Below are positions 1 through 7,407 of a stretch of 64,000 nt of DNA, piece after piece. This DNA is from Shewanella mesophila (GTDB lineage: Bacteria > Pseudomonadota > Gammaproteobacteria > Enterobacterales > Shewanellaceae). Each line of letters starts with the position of its first letter. Position 1 is the stretch's first letter. Location: the NCBI RefSeq assembly GCF_019457515.1, contig NZ_CP080421.1, positions 3,782,001 to 3,846,000 of the forward strand, in the 5' to 3' direction. A program made the position numbers and the translations under genes. Under the pieces are notes generated by a model. That model was given only the letters and a program-made list of their open reading frames with translations. It did not search any database and was not told the DNA's origin.

Positions 1-1
1 G

Positions 2-514
2 ATTTTACTCCCCAGTGCTGTCTTAGGAATAGTTATTGCCTACTTGCTATTTGATCGATTAAACGAGCAGTATCTAAGGGGGATATTAGGTGTGGTCTCA
101 CTGGGATTTGGTCTATATGGGTTATTGCAAGGCTCACGTTTGCAACGCCAGCCCTCTTCTTGGCTTGGCAATATTTGTGGCACTATCGCTGGCTTCACCA
201 GTTTTGTCGCCCATGCTGGAGGGCCACCGCTCAACGCTTATCTGTTGCCTCTACGACTAGTCAAAACGGAATATCTCGCAACTGCAGTGATGTTTTTCGC
301 GGTCGTCAATGGCGTAAAACTTATCCCCTACAGCCTACTCGGCCAGATAAACTTAAGTAATTTGATGGTCTCGGCTGCATTGGCGCCACTAGCTTGGATA
401 GGAGTGAAATTAGGGCTAAGGATCCAAGATAAAATAGATGAGAAACACTTCAAGCAGATCATTTTATCACTCATGGTGCTGGTCGGAATACGTCTACTGT
501 GGACCGCTTTTTAA
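2..514 (+). CDS. TauE/SafE-family membrane permease, C-terminal part
   Basis: The reading frame is already open at base 2, so the gene is cut by the window edge and its true start lies upstream. The visible 170 residues are hydrophobic, with about five membrane segments. They contain GGPPLNAYLLP, a glycine/proline signature typical of the TauE/SafE (DUF81) sulfite/organosulfonate exporter family, which moves small anions across the inner membrane. The family is usually about 250 residues, so roughly the last two thirds is present. Substrate cannot be told from sequence. A hairpin follows the stop. It converges on the chemoreceptor gene downstream. Confidence 0.75.
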   Translation: MLLPSAVLGIVIAYLLFDRLNEQYLRGILGVVSLGFGLYGLLQGSRLQRQPSSWLGNICGTIAGFTSFVAHAGGPPLNAYLLPLRLVKTEYLATAVMFFAVVNGVKLIPYSLLGQINLSNLMVSAALAPLAWIGVKLGLRIQDKIDEKHFKQIILSLMVLVGIRLLWTAF

Positions 515-535
515 GGCGAATATCAGACTAAACTC

Positions 536-563
536 GAAGAGGTCATCATAGGATGACCTCTTC
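536..563. terminator. Hairpin between convergent genes, likely bidirectional terminator
   Basis: A perfect 12-base-pair stem (GAAGAGGTCATC at 536-547 with its complement at 552-563) closes a 4-base loop. It lies between the permease stop and the convergent chemoreceptor stop. T-tracts on both sides are weak, so termination efficiency is uncertain. Confidence 0.55.
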
Positions 564-606
564 ATTAACAAGTTTTCGCCCCACTACACCTCAATTAAAA
601 TCATAA

Positions 607-2199
607 TTACTTAAAACCATGCTCCTTAAAACAGGCGACATAGGCTTTATCTTCTTTTTGGATGTGCTGACTCAGCCAATTTTTTAAAAAGTTCATCAGT
701 TCATCGCCAATATCTTCACCTGCCTCTACTCGCTTCTGAAACGACAACACTTGGCCAACCAGTTTCTGATGAGCGCCGATGTGTTGTTTATCTTGATGAT
801 AGCCAAACTGTTCGAACAAGATCTCTTCATATTTAAAGTGATTGGCGGTGTAATCGATGAGACCTTGAACGACGCGCTTGATAGAGGCCAAACCGTAGTT
901 GTTATTGAGTAAATAATAGAGCTCGTTAATCAAATGAACTAGAGTTTGATGCTGTCTATTTATCTCGGCTAAGTCTAAATCGAGGGCATCACTCCACTCG
1001 ATCAGTTTCTTTCGTCCTTTATCTTCATGGCTGATTTGATGGCTATCGGTTGCGAAACGATGCAGTAAAGAATCGATCTCGCCGGCTAAATTCCTCACAG
1101 TGATCGCAGCGAGCAGAGTCTCCTGAGTCGCTTTTACATTTTCATCAGACACTTTATCCACTTCGACTAAGCAGGTTTCTAACACTCGGGTCTGCTCAAC
1201 TTGATGCTGTGATGCTACCGAAATTTGCTGTCCAAGGCCGTCAATGGCATCTATCTGAGTGGTTAATTCGATAAAATTAGACTCGACCTCAATGGCGACC
1301 TCTTTCGATCGCATGACACTTTCACGGTTTCTCTCCATCGAAGAGATCGCGGCATCGATCTGATGTTGAAGATTAACAATTTTATTACTGATATCTTCTG
1401 TAGCTACTTGTGTTCGCTGAGCTAATGAGCGAACCTCGTCGGCAACTACGGCAAAACCACGTCCAAGTTCTCCGGCTCTCGCACTCTCTATCGCGGCATT
1501 CAAGGCCAATAAGTTGGTCTGCTCGGCGATGCTGGTGATCGCCTCAACCACCTGACCAATTTGCAGGCTCTCACGCTGTAGCACCTCAAAGTTTTGGTTT
1601 GACGCCTCAAAATGTTCGCTGACCGCTTCAAGCGCATTCTCAAGCGACTTCATCTCTTCCTTACCCTTATCGGCTTGAAGCTTTGCCTCGGTAGCTCGTT
1701 GTGAGGTTGACTCACAAAATGTAGACACTTCAGCGGTAATATCAAACAGTTTAGCTACGACACTTTGAGCCTCTTCGACATCATTTCGTTGTCTAATCGC
1801 TCCAAATTTTGATGCTTCCGAGTCCGCTTGCACCGTGTCGGCGACACTCACCAGTTGTCGCGCCGACTTACTCAAAGAAAATACCGTTCTAGAAACATCT
1901 TCACCTATTCGATTAAAGGCTCTAAAAATAGGTGCACCTGCCGCACCAGCAGAATCAATCCGAGCACGTAAATCGCCTTCAGACAGTTCAACAGCGGCAG
2001 CACGGATCTTTTGCAACATCCCTTTCATGGAGACTAAAACGCTCACGACGAGCAAATGATACAAGATGAGCACAAGCATCAGGCCCCAATGGCCATTTTG
2101 AACAGTGAACACGAACAGAGGAAGCAAAGGCAAAGTAGATAATACGACCCATTGAGGTGTATTTAACATGCCAATCCTTTTGGCTATTTTATCAATCAT
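607..2199 (-). CDS. Methyl-accepting chemotaxis protein with C-terminal bacteriohemerythrin domain
   Basis: This 530-residue inner-membrane signal transducer has two membrane segments (about 15-32 and 38-57) with almost no periplasmic loop between them. A HAMP-like stretch follows, then a coiled-coil signalling domain with the conserved hairpin tip around 214-262 (EQTNLLALNAAIESARAGE). The C-terminal 130 residues form a hemerythrin domain with all expected di-iron ligands: H417, H454, E458, H473, H477, H512 and D517. Such fusions are thought to sense O2 or redox state in the cytoplasm and pass the signal to CheA/CheW. The gene stands alone, facing the upstream permease. The oxygen-sensing role is inferred from the domain. 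Confidence 0.9.
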   Translation of the reverse strand: MIDKIAKRIGMLNTPQWVVLSTLPLLPLFVFTVQNGHWGLMLVLILYHLLVVSVLVSMKGMLQKIRAAAVELSEGDLRARIDSAGAAGAPIFRAFNRIGEDVSRTVFSLSKSARQLVSVADTVQADSEASKFGAIRQRNDVEEAQSVVAKLFDITAEVSTFCESTSQRATEAKLQADKGKEEMKSLENALEAVSEHFEASNQNFEVLQRESLQIGQVVEAITSIAEQTNLLALNAAIESARAGELGRGFAVVADEVRSLAQRTQVATEDISNKIVNLQHQIDAAISSMERNRESVMRSKEVAIEVESNFIELTTQIDAIDGLGQQISVASQHQVEQTRVLETCLVEVDKVSDENVKATQETLLAAITVRNLAGEIDSLLHRFATDSHQISHEDKGRKKLIEWSDALDLDLAEINRQHQTLVHLINELYYLLNNNYGLASIKRVVQGLIDYTANHFKYEEILFEQFGYHQDKQHIGAHQKLVGQVLSFQKRVEAGEDIGDELMNFLKNWLSQHIQKEDKAYVACFKEHGFK

Positions 2200-2461
2200 T
2201 CCGAAACCTTATATCGCAAAAACCATGTTATAAAATTTAGCCTATATTAGCAGAAAATGTTACTAGCTCATTCACTTAGCACAACAAAAAGAGGTGTGTC
2301 GCCGTAAAGCTAATGACCCAAATTGAATAACAATGGCATCACTTTAACTTGTCAGTCACACTCCCTTATACTGAGCTGTTAAACCTAAGGTTAAATTTAT
2401 TCATCGGCAGGCCGTGAGGTCTGTTAGAGTAATCATTATCTGTATTAAGAGGAGCTTCCCG

Positions 2462-2899
2462 ATGCGCACATCCACTATTCTATCTTTCCCCCTCATGGCC
2501 ATACTATTGTTAGGCTGCAATGACGAAGTCAAATCACAGCCCACACAAGAAAAACAAGCAACTGAAACAAAAACGGTAACGGATCAACTGAAGGCCTCTG
2601 ATAATATCATGATTGAGAAGCCACAAATTTCACAACCAAAAGGGATCGTTATGAGACAGGGCACCGTAAGGTATATCAACCTAGAAGGAGGCTTTTGGGG
2701 GATCATCAATGACGACGGTAGCCATCTTTTACCTCAAAACCTTGCAAAAGAGTACCGAAAAGATGGCCTGCGCCTAAGCTATAAAGCTCAAGAAATCAAA
2801 GATATGATGACAATACAGCAATGGGGAATCTTGTCTAACTTGAGCGATGTAAAAGTGATCGGCCAAGTAGAGAGCCAAAATAGCGACCCTCGTATTTAA
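2462..2899 (+). CDS. Predicted small lipoprotein of unknown function
   Basis: 145 residues. The ATG at 2462 is preferred over an in-frame start 48 bases upstream, because AGGAG lies just before it and translation then begins with a clean lipoprotein signal: MRTS, a hydrophobic core, and the lipobox LLLGC (Cys about residue 19). The mature part starts with a charged, flexible linker rich in K, T and Q. It then has a compact domain containing GTVRYINLEGGFWGIINDDG, which resembles a small beta-barrel. An aspartate-free +2 position (Asn) after the Cys suggests outer-membrane sorting. I do not recognise the family. Neighbouring genes give no functional hint. Confidence 0.7.
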   Translation: MRTSTILSFPLMAILLLGCNDEVKSQPTQEKQATETKTVTDQLKASDNIMIEKPQISQPKGIVMRQGTVRYINLEGGFWGIINDDGSHLLPQNLAKEYRKDGLRLSYKAQEIKDMMTIQQWGILSNLSDVKVIGQVESQNSDPRI

Positions 2900-2911
2900 T
2901 TTGGTTTCTAG

Positions 2912-2948
2912 TCAAAACAGGGCAAACCTTCAATACCATTAGCCCTGT
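2912..2948 (-). terminator. Probable intrinsic terminator after the CxxC protein gene
   Basis: On the minus strand a 7-base-pair stem (arms 2917-2923 and 2942-2948) with an 18-base loop is followed by TTTT. It lies 30 bases beyond the stop of the minus-strand gene at 2979. The large loop lowers confidence. Confidence 0.45.
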
Positions 2949-2978
2949 AGAGACCTCTTGAGATAGACAATCACTCAC

Positions 2979-3392
2979 CTATCCGCCAAGCAGATCCCGC
3001 AGTTGCTGCTCCGCAATTTGTGCCGCCGTTTTAGGTCTGTCGGCGGCTTTTCCAGACTCGGCTTTCTCTGGCGCAGCTTTATTTGAGAATGGGGGGACTT
3101 CACCAAACAGTTCTGCGAACTCTGCCATAGCTTGCGCATTGGCCATATTCTTATTGTCCATATGACCTACAGCTGGCTTAAAATAGTCACAAAAGTTAGC
3201 CCGCTCTCGATCCGATATCCACTCGGCGCGATCCTCACGACAGTCACCGCGGCCTGAATCATTAAAAAACACACACATTTTGCAAACGTGTTGATCGGCA
3301 TGACAGGCAATGCACTCTTCGCGCCGAGACATAGGTAGAATAAGCGCCTCTAACGCTTTACCACACTGCCAGCAGTGAAATTGTTCAGACAT
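2979..3392 (-). CDS. Conserved cysteine-rich (zinc-ribbon-like) protein, unknown function
   Basis: 137 residues, no signal peptide. The N-terminal half is rich in cysteine pairs: CWQC (7-10), CIAC (28-31), CKMC (37-40), then single cysteines near 51 and 68. This spacing suggests one or two structural zinc sites. The C-terminal half is low-complexity and acidic/alanine-rich (AEFAELFGEVPPF, then an A/K/P linker) and ends in a short helix. The protein is probably cytoplasmic. I do not recognise a named family. Nothing in its neighbours indicates a pathway. It is followed by a probable terminator. Confidence 0.7.
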   Translation of the reverse strand: MSEQFHCWQCGKALEALILPMSRREECIACHADQHVCKMCVFFNDSGRGDCREDRAEWISDRERANFCDYFKPAVGHMDNKNMANAQAMAEFAELFGEVPPFSNKAAPEKAESGKAADRPKTAAQIAEQQLRDLLGG

Positions 3393-3529
3393 GATAACAC
3401 CTATAATAAACGGCCTATGAGTCTAGATAACAGCCGATATCAGAGACTTAAATCGACTGTTTCTCACGACAAGTTACCCAAATCAGTTATCGATTCAAGC
3501 AGCAAGAATTATGTTAGAATCTTGGGCTA

Positions 3530-3545
3530 ATACCAATCGGTACAA
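3530..3545 (+). repeat. Copy of the ATACCAATCAGTATAA-type intergenic motif (variant)
   Basis: ATACCAATCGGTACAA sits in the promoter region of the following small gene. It differs by two bases from the pair of copies at 27803-27818 and 28222-28237. The motif is a short imperfect palindrome found only between genes in this window. Confidence 0.45.
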
Positions 3546-3575
3546 ACAACATTAATCAGCATATAAGGTATCCTA

Positions 3576-3827
3576 ATGAACCCTATTATTGCCATCTTAA
3601 AAGAACACAATGTCAGTGATGAAAAGATCAATGAGCTATTTCAGACATTAACTGAAAACCCATTAATGGCGATGGGCACTATTGGTCAGCTTGGCATTTC
3701 CCCTGAAAAGCTACAGCAGTTAATGGCGCTAGTGATGCAAAATCCCGTGTTAATAAAAGAAGCCGTAACAGAGCTTGGGCTAGATTTCTCAAAAGTTGAA
3801 GCGGCGAAAGCCCAATTACAAAAGTAA
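3576..3827 (+). CDS. Small helical protein, DUF2999-like
   Basis: 83 residues with no signal peptide and no cysteine. It is composed almost wholly of short amphipathic helices with two related motifs: LTENPLMAMGTIGQLGI and MQNPVLIKEAVTELGL. These look like an internal duplication of a roughly 35-residue helical unit. Size and composition fit the DUF2999 family of marine gammaproteobacteria, recalled from memory and not searched. It is likely cytoplasmic and of unknown function. An AAGG ribosome-binding site lies before the ATG. The gene stands alone, with a repeat-type hairpin after it. Confidence 0.65.
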   Translation: MNPIIAILKEHNVSDEKINELFQTLTENPLMAMGTIGQLGISPEKLQQLMALVMQNPVLIKEAVTELGLDFSKVEAAKAQLQK

Positions 3828-3841
3828 CCAAGTAACGTCAG

Positions 3842-3892
3842 ATACCAATAAGTTGGTCTGGGAGAATTTCACCTAAATCAACTTATTGATAT
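3842..3892. repeat. 51-base element with 14-base inverted ends
   Basis: The arms begin ATACCAATAAGTTG (3842-3855) and end CAACTTATTGATAT (3879-3892). They are complementary except at one position and separated by 23 bases. The element lies right behind the DUF2999-like gene. It could be a terminator or a short dispersed palindromic element; it lacks a clear T-tract. Confidence 0.5.
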
Positions 3893-3947
3893 AAAAATAA
3901 TCACTCGCCCTTGTATTCGCTAAACACTTACCTAAATCACACGATAT

Positions 3948-4331
3948 TTAGAAACGAAAGCTCACATCGATCCCAACGTAGGTGCCCTCACGCTCAGGTT
4001 TGATAACTGGCGCGAGCCAATATCCATCGGTAACATATGCGCCAACAGCCGAGCCTAAAGTATGTGCCGCGGCATCGAGCAAGGCCTCACTAGCGGAATT
4101 AGTTCCTTTGTCATATTCATGGTATTGCACCAAGATACCAAACGCGGTACTGACTGAAAATCCGACCCAGGCTCTATCATATTCAGGCAAATAACTATCC
4201 GACATCCATACAAAAGCACCCGCCATAGCAGCCCCCCCAGCAGCATGGCTAAGTTCACTATTCAATCCATTACTAGCCGTTGCTTGACCACAGAAGTCCA
4301 TTAAGCAAGCGAGAACAATTAAGCGCTTCAT
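3948..4331 (-). CDS. Small exported protein, possibly YfiM/DUF2279-like
   Basis: 127 residues. It starts with a signal peptide (MKRLIVLACLMDFCGQATAS) and an AAGGGA ribosome-binding site upstream. The mature part has SHAAGGAAMAGAF near the start, a second hydrophobic helix, and then a charged patch (HEYDKGTNSASEALLDAAAHTLGS). It ends in an aromatic FRF tail, which resembles proteins inserted in or attached to the outer membrane. The helix-Asp/Lys-helix layout recalls YfiM/DUF2279, but the match is only by eye. Function unknown. Confidence 0.6.
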   Translation of the reverse strand: MKRLIVLACLMDFCGQATASNGLNSELSHAAGGAAMAGAFVWMSDSYLPEYDRAWVGFSVSTAFGILVQYHEYDKGTNSASEALLDAAAHTLGSAVGAYVTDGYWLAPVIKPEREGTYVGIDVSFRF

Positions 4332-4600
4332 TTTATTTCCCTTAAATGAATAGATAAATCTACTGTATCGCTAAGTTATTCTGTTAAATACTGTTTCATA
4401 CCGCTCCTATAGACGGTCGCAATAACAATAGCAGACGGCAAATCAAATCTTTGTGAACGATTAATCGCTCAGAACATGCGATTAAGGTTCAATATAACAA
4501 TTAAACCTTAACAATTAACCGCTCAAAAAAAACAACACCTATCGATGTTCAATGACTCAAAATAACAATCAACTCTGTCTCACAAACTAATCCTAAAGTG

Positions 4601-4678
4601 TTTGATCCATCACGATAATGATCAAATGCCTTGTGCAATACTTGTTATAGCAAAATACATTTGGCTATTATGCCAAAT
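4601..4678 (+). promoter_or_regulatory. Two palindromes upstream of the arsR-like operon, candidate operators
   Basis: The first palindrome has arms TTTGATC (4601-4607) and GATCAAA (4620-4626). The second has ATTTGGC (4659-4665) and GCCAAAT (4672-4678) around a 6-base AT spacer, 40 bases before the regulator start. The second has the size of an ArsR-family operator and is the better candidate for autoregulation. The rest of 4332-4600 is AT-rich non-coding DNA, with a repeated TTAA(T/C)CGCTCA motif near 4460 and 4515. Confidence 0.45.
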
Positions 4679-4717
4679 AACAATTGTGCTAACAAAGCGA
4701 TCAATATGGAGATGGCT

Positions 4718-5059
4718 ATGACAGAACAGGAACAGCTTAGGCTCAACGCCCGAGCCGCGGTTCTCAAGGCATTAGCGCACCCAACTCGACTATGGCTACT
4801 CGAGCAAATACAACAACAAGAGCGATGTGTCTGCGATCTCAGCGATGGTATTAACGCCGATATTTCAACGGTTTCAAAACATCTATCAGTCTTAAAGCAG
4901 GTGGGAATCGTCAGTAGCCGCCGCGATGGCAAACAGATCTATTATCGGCTTGAGACCCCTTGCTTATTAAAGATGGTTGGCTGCGTAGAAACCGTTTTGG
5001 AAAAAAATGCTCAAGCACAAACCTCACGACTTCAATCTGGTTCAACACAAAAAACATAG
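4718..5059 (+). CDS. ArsR/SmtB-family metal(loid)-responsive repressor
   Basis: 113 residues from the ATG at 4718, chosen because GGAG lies 6 bases before it. Longer in-frame starts back to 4631 would overlap the palindromic operator candidate. It is a winged-helix protein with recognition region around residues 44-65 (DISTVSKHLSVLKQVGIV) and a beta-wing SRRDGKQIYYRLE. C37 and C39 lie in CVCDL, the signature of the arsenite-binding ArsR branch. C82 and C89 are extra cysteines near the C-terminus. In this family the ligand releases the repressor from DNA. The two genes behind it (redox-active small protein, permease) complete a probable arsenic-type operon. Confidence 0.88.
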   Translation: MTEQEQLRLNARAAVLKALAHPTRLWLLEQIQQQERCVCDLSDGINADISTVSKHLSVLKQVGIVSSRRDGKQIYYRLETPCLLKMVGCVETVLEKNAQAQTSRLQSGSTQKT

Positions 5060-5074
5060 CTAGAGGGTAACAAG

Positions 5075-5320
5075 ATGAAAATTGAAATATTAGGCAGTGG
5101 CTGTAAAAAATGCACCAACTTAGCTGCCAGTGTAGAACAAGTCGCAAACCGTTTATCGCTCAACATTGAACTTGAGAAGGTGACCGATATGGCAACCATT
5201 GTTGATTATGGCGTGATGTCGACTCCCGCCATCGTTATCAATGGCACGGTCGTCTCATCTGGCAGTGTGCCCTCTGATACTGAAATCGAACAGCTATTAA
5301 CCCAAGTAAGAAATGGTTAG
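5075..5320 (+). CDS. Small thioredoxin-fold protein with CKKC redox motif
   Basis: 81 residues, beginning 15 bases after the regulator stop with an AGGG ribosome-binding site. It has the thioredoxin fold of the redox-active disulfide protein 2 group: active-site CKKC at residues 10-13 (GSGCKKC), a cis-proline loop MSTPAIVING, and a short C-terminal helix. These minimal thioredoxin-like proteins often sit in operons with ArsR regulators and ArsP/DUF318 permeases, as here. They may reduce or hand over a metalloid or organoarsenical to the permease. The fold and motif are visible; the role is inferred from context. Confidence 0.85.
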   Translation: MKIEILGSGCKKCTNLAASVEQVANRLSLNIELEKVTDMATIVDYGVMSTPAIVINGTVVSSGSVPSDTEIEQLLTQVRNG

Positions 5321-5492
5321 CCCGATATAGCTCTATGATAACTGGGACTTAGTGACTAAAACTTGGCTAATGTGATTAAGCACCACATAGTTAGGGCTTA
5401 TCTAATCTGCGAGCAACTTATGAGATGGCAAGCCGTGTTTAGCCAAACAATGTAATAGCAGGTTTTCCCTAATCCGTTAACGAGGTCAACCA

Positions 5493-6500
5493 ATGTTTAT
5501 TTGGTTTTCAATATTTGCCGATTGGCTTGTCTACGACACGTTAGGTTTATCCAATCAAACCCAAGTAGGACAAGCGCTGCACTTCTTTGTTGAAGACACC
5601 AGCAAGATTTTTGCCCTACTTGTCGTCATGATTTATGCCATTGGATGGTTACGAGCCTCACTTAATGTCGAACGGGTTCGAGACTATCTAGCAGGTAGAC
5701 CTAAAGTGGTCGGCTATGGATTGGGTGCGGGGTTTGGCGCTATCACGCCGTTTTGCTCGTGCTCAAGTATCCCGGTTTTTTTAGGCTTTACGTCCGCAGG
5801 GATCCCCATAGGGATCACCATGGCATTTTTACTCACTTCGCCGCTCATCAACGAAGTGGCCATCCTACTGCTGTTTAGTCTACTCGGCTTAGAAATCACC
5901 CTGTTATATGCCTTCACGGGGATCGTTATCGGCATGCTCGGCGGCGCACTACTCGATCTGTTAAAAGCTGAGCGCTGGCTACAACCATTGGCGGCTAAAG
6001 CGTACGCCAGAGGACAGCAAGCCGCCCCTACAAAGTCGAGCAACACAGCATCGCTAAACCAAGCCGCTAGCCCATTAAATTGGCAGCAGCGGCATCAATT
6101 TGCGAAATCGGAAACCAGTGAGATTTTTGGCCGAGTATGGAAATGGGTCATTATCGGTGTCGGTATTGGCGCCGCGCTGCATGGTTTTGTACCCGCCGGC
6201 TGGTTACAAGCCAATCTAGGTGAAGGTCAGTGGTGGTCTGTACCGCTAGCGGTATTAATGGGAATTCCCCTCTACGCCAACGCTACGGGGGTGATCCCTG
6301 TACTCGAAAGCTTGCTATTACAAGGCGTGCCATTAGGCACAACATTAGCCTTTTGCATGAGTACCGTTGCCGCCAGCTTCCCCGAATTTGTCATGCTCAA
6401 ACAGGTAATGCAGTGGCGCCTGCTAGCCCTACTGTTTGCTCTATTGTTGATCTCATTTACTGTCATGGGCTGGATATTCAACCTAGTGTCGTTAGCCTAG
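5493..6500 (+). CDS. ArsP/DUF318-type permease
   Basis: 335 residues with about eight membrane segments in two blocks, joined by a hydrophilic cytoplasmic loop (about residues 165-210). The first block holds ITPFCSCSSIPVFLGF (C88, C90), the cysteine signature of the ArsP_1/DUF318 (UPF0718) permeases. The second block has the counterpart IPLYANATGVIPV. Members export trivalent organoarsenicals in some bacteria; other substrates are possible. It lies 172 bases after the thioredoxin-like gene, so it may be in the same operon or have its own promoter. Together with the upstream repressor it forms a plausible metalloid-resistance unit. Confidence 0.82.
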   Translation: MFIWFSIFADWLVYDTLGLSNQTQVGQALHFFVEDTSKIFALLVVMIYAIGWLRASLNVERVRDYLAGRPKVVGYGLGAGFGAITPFCSCSSIPVFLGFTSAGIPIGITMAFLLTSPLINEVAILLLFSLLGLEITLLYAFTGIVIGMLGGALLDLLKAERWLQPLAAKAYARGQQAAPTKSSNTASLNQAASPLNWQQRHQFAKSETSEIFGRVWKWVIIGVGIGAALHGFVPAGWLQANLGEGQWWSVPLAVLMGIPLYANATGVIPVLESLLLQGVPLGTTLAFCMSTVAASFPEFVMLKQVMQWRLLALLFALLLISFTVMGWIFNLVSLA

Positions 6501-6628
6501 CCATCTTGTTCGATTAAGTGCAAGGATATAAAAAAGCCGTATTAAAGTGGTGCATAGCATCCATTAAACTGGATAATTATCCCATCAGTAAAGGTTAAAA
6601 GGGGAGCGTCTAGGCCTCAACGGAAGGC

Positions 6629-7405
6629 TCAATTGCAATCTGAACGGTAGTGATTGAGCGCGATAAGGCCTTGCAGCAGAATGCCATGATAGCGCGCTTG
6701 CACAAGCTGATAATCTAGCTCAGGAGCGAAATAGTAGGTCACTTCCTCGGCCCCGGTTTGCTCAACTGGCACAAGCGTAAGCTCGCCCCAAGGCGCTATC
6801 GTTTTCGTTTGCTTGGCTTGCACATAATATTGATAAGGCTCTATCGCATCTGAAGCCTGCCTGATTAAGGCAAACTGCTGGCGACCTTGCAGCAAGAGGT
6901 GACGCATCTGAATCGCCAAGGTGTCGACGTCGCGCAGCGCAATCGTTGACGAGCGATAGTGCTCGATATCACCGTCGACGTTCACCCGAGACTCGCGGCC
7001 ATTATCACTAAAAGTCGCCTGCATATCTCTAGCGCGAAACCCACTCACCTGTTGATGAAACTTAGTAGTTAACCACTCATCGCTTGCCGTCGACCAAGAT
7101 AGCTCGGCCCTCTGACGATACTCAGTGCCTATTCCTAAAATACTGGCTTTACTGTGAGAGCTCACTACCGCCGTTTTTCCCTGCCAAGTTTCGGTTCGAC
7201 TCATGGTGCCAGTATGGATACCGCTAAGATAAATATCGTAATCTGACTGACGAACGCACTGGGGGACAAAAGCTTTAGCTGGAGCTGATGCTTGCGTAGC
7301 GCTGACCGATGCCTTGGCCTCAGTAGTCAAAGCGCCGTCGGCAAACGCTAACACCGAGATTAGCGCAAGCGCAAAGCCAGCTAAGCAAGCAGATGACCGC
7401 ATCAT
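6629..7405 (-). CDS. DUF3108-type periplasmic protein
   Basis: 258 residues with an N-terminal signal peptide (cleavage after LAFADG or nearby). An alanine-rich linker follows, then a beta-rich domain containing YDIYLSGIHTGTMSRTETW, characteristic of DUF3108 proteins. These are periplasmic or exported proteins of unknown biochemical role, often near envelope genes. Its start lies 2 bases beyond the stop of the upstream outer-membrane barrel gene, so the two are surely co-transcribed and may work together at the outer membrane. Confidence 0.72.
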   Translation of the reverse strand: MMRSSACLAGFALALISVLAFADGALTTEAKASVSATQASAPAKAFVPQCVRQSDYDIYLSGIHTGTMSRTETWQGKTAVVSSHSKASILGIGTEYRQRAELSWSTASDEWLTTKFHQQVSGFRARDMQATFSDNGRESRVNVDGDIEHYRSSTIALRDVDTLAIQMRHLLLQGRQQFALIRQASDAIEPYQYYVQAKQTKTIAPWGELTLVPVEQTGAEEVTYYFAPELDYQLVQARYHGILLQGLIALNHYRSDCN

Positions 7406-7407
7406 GC

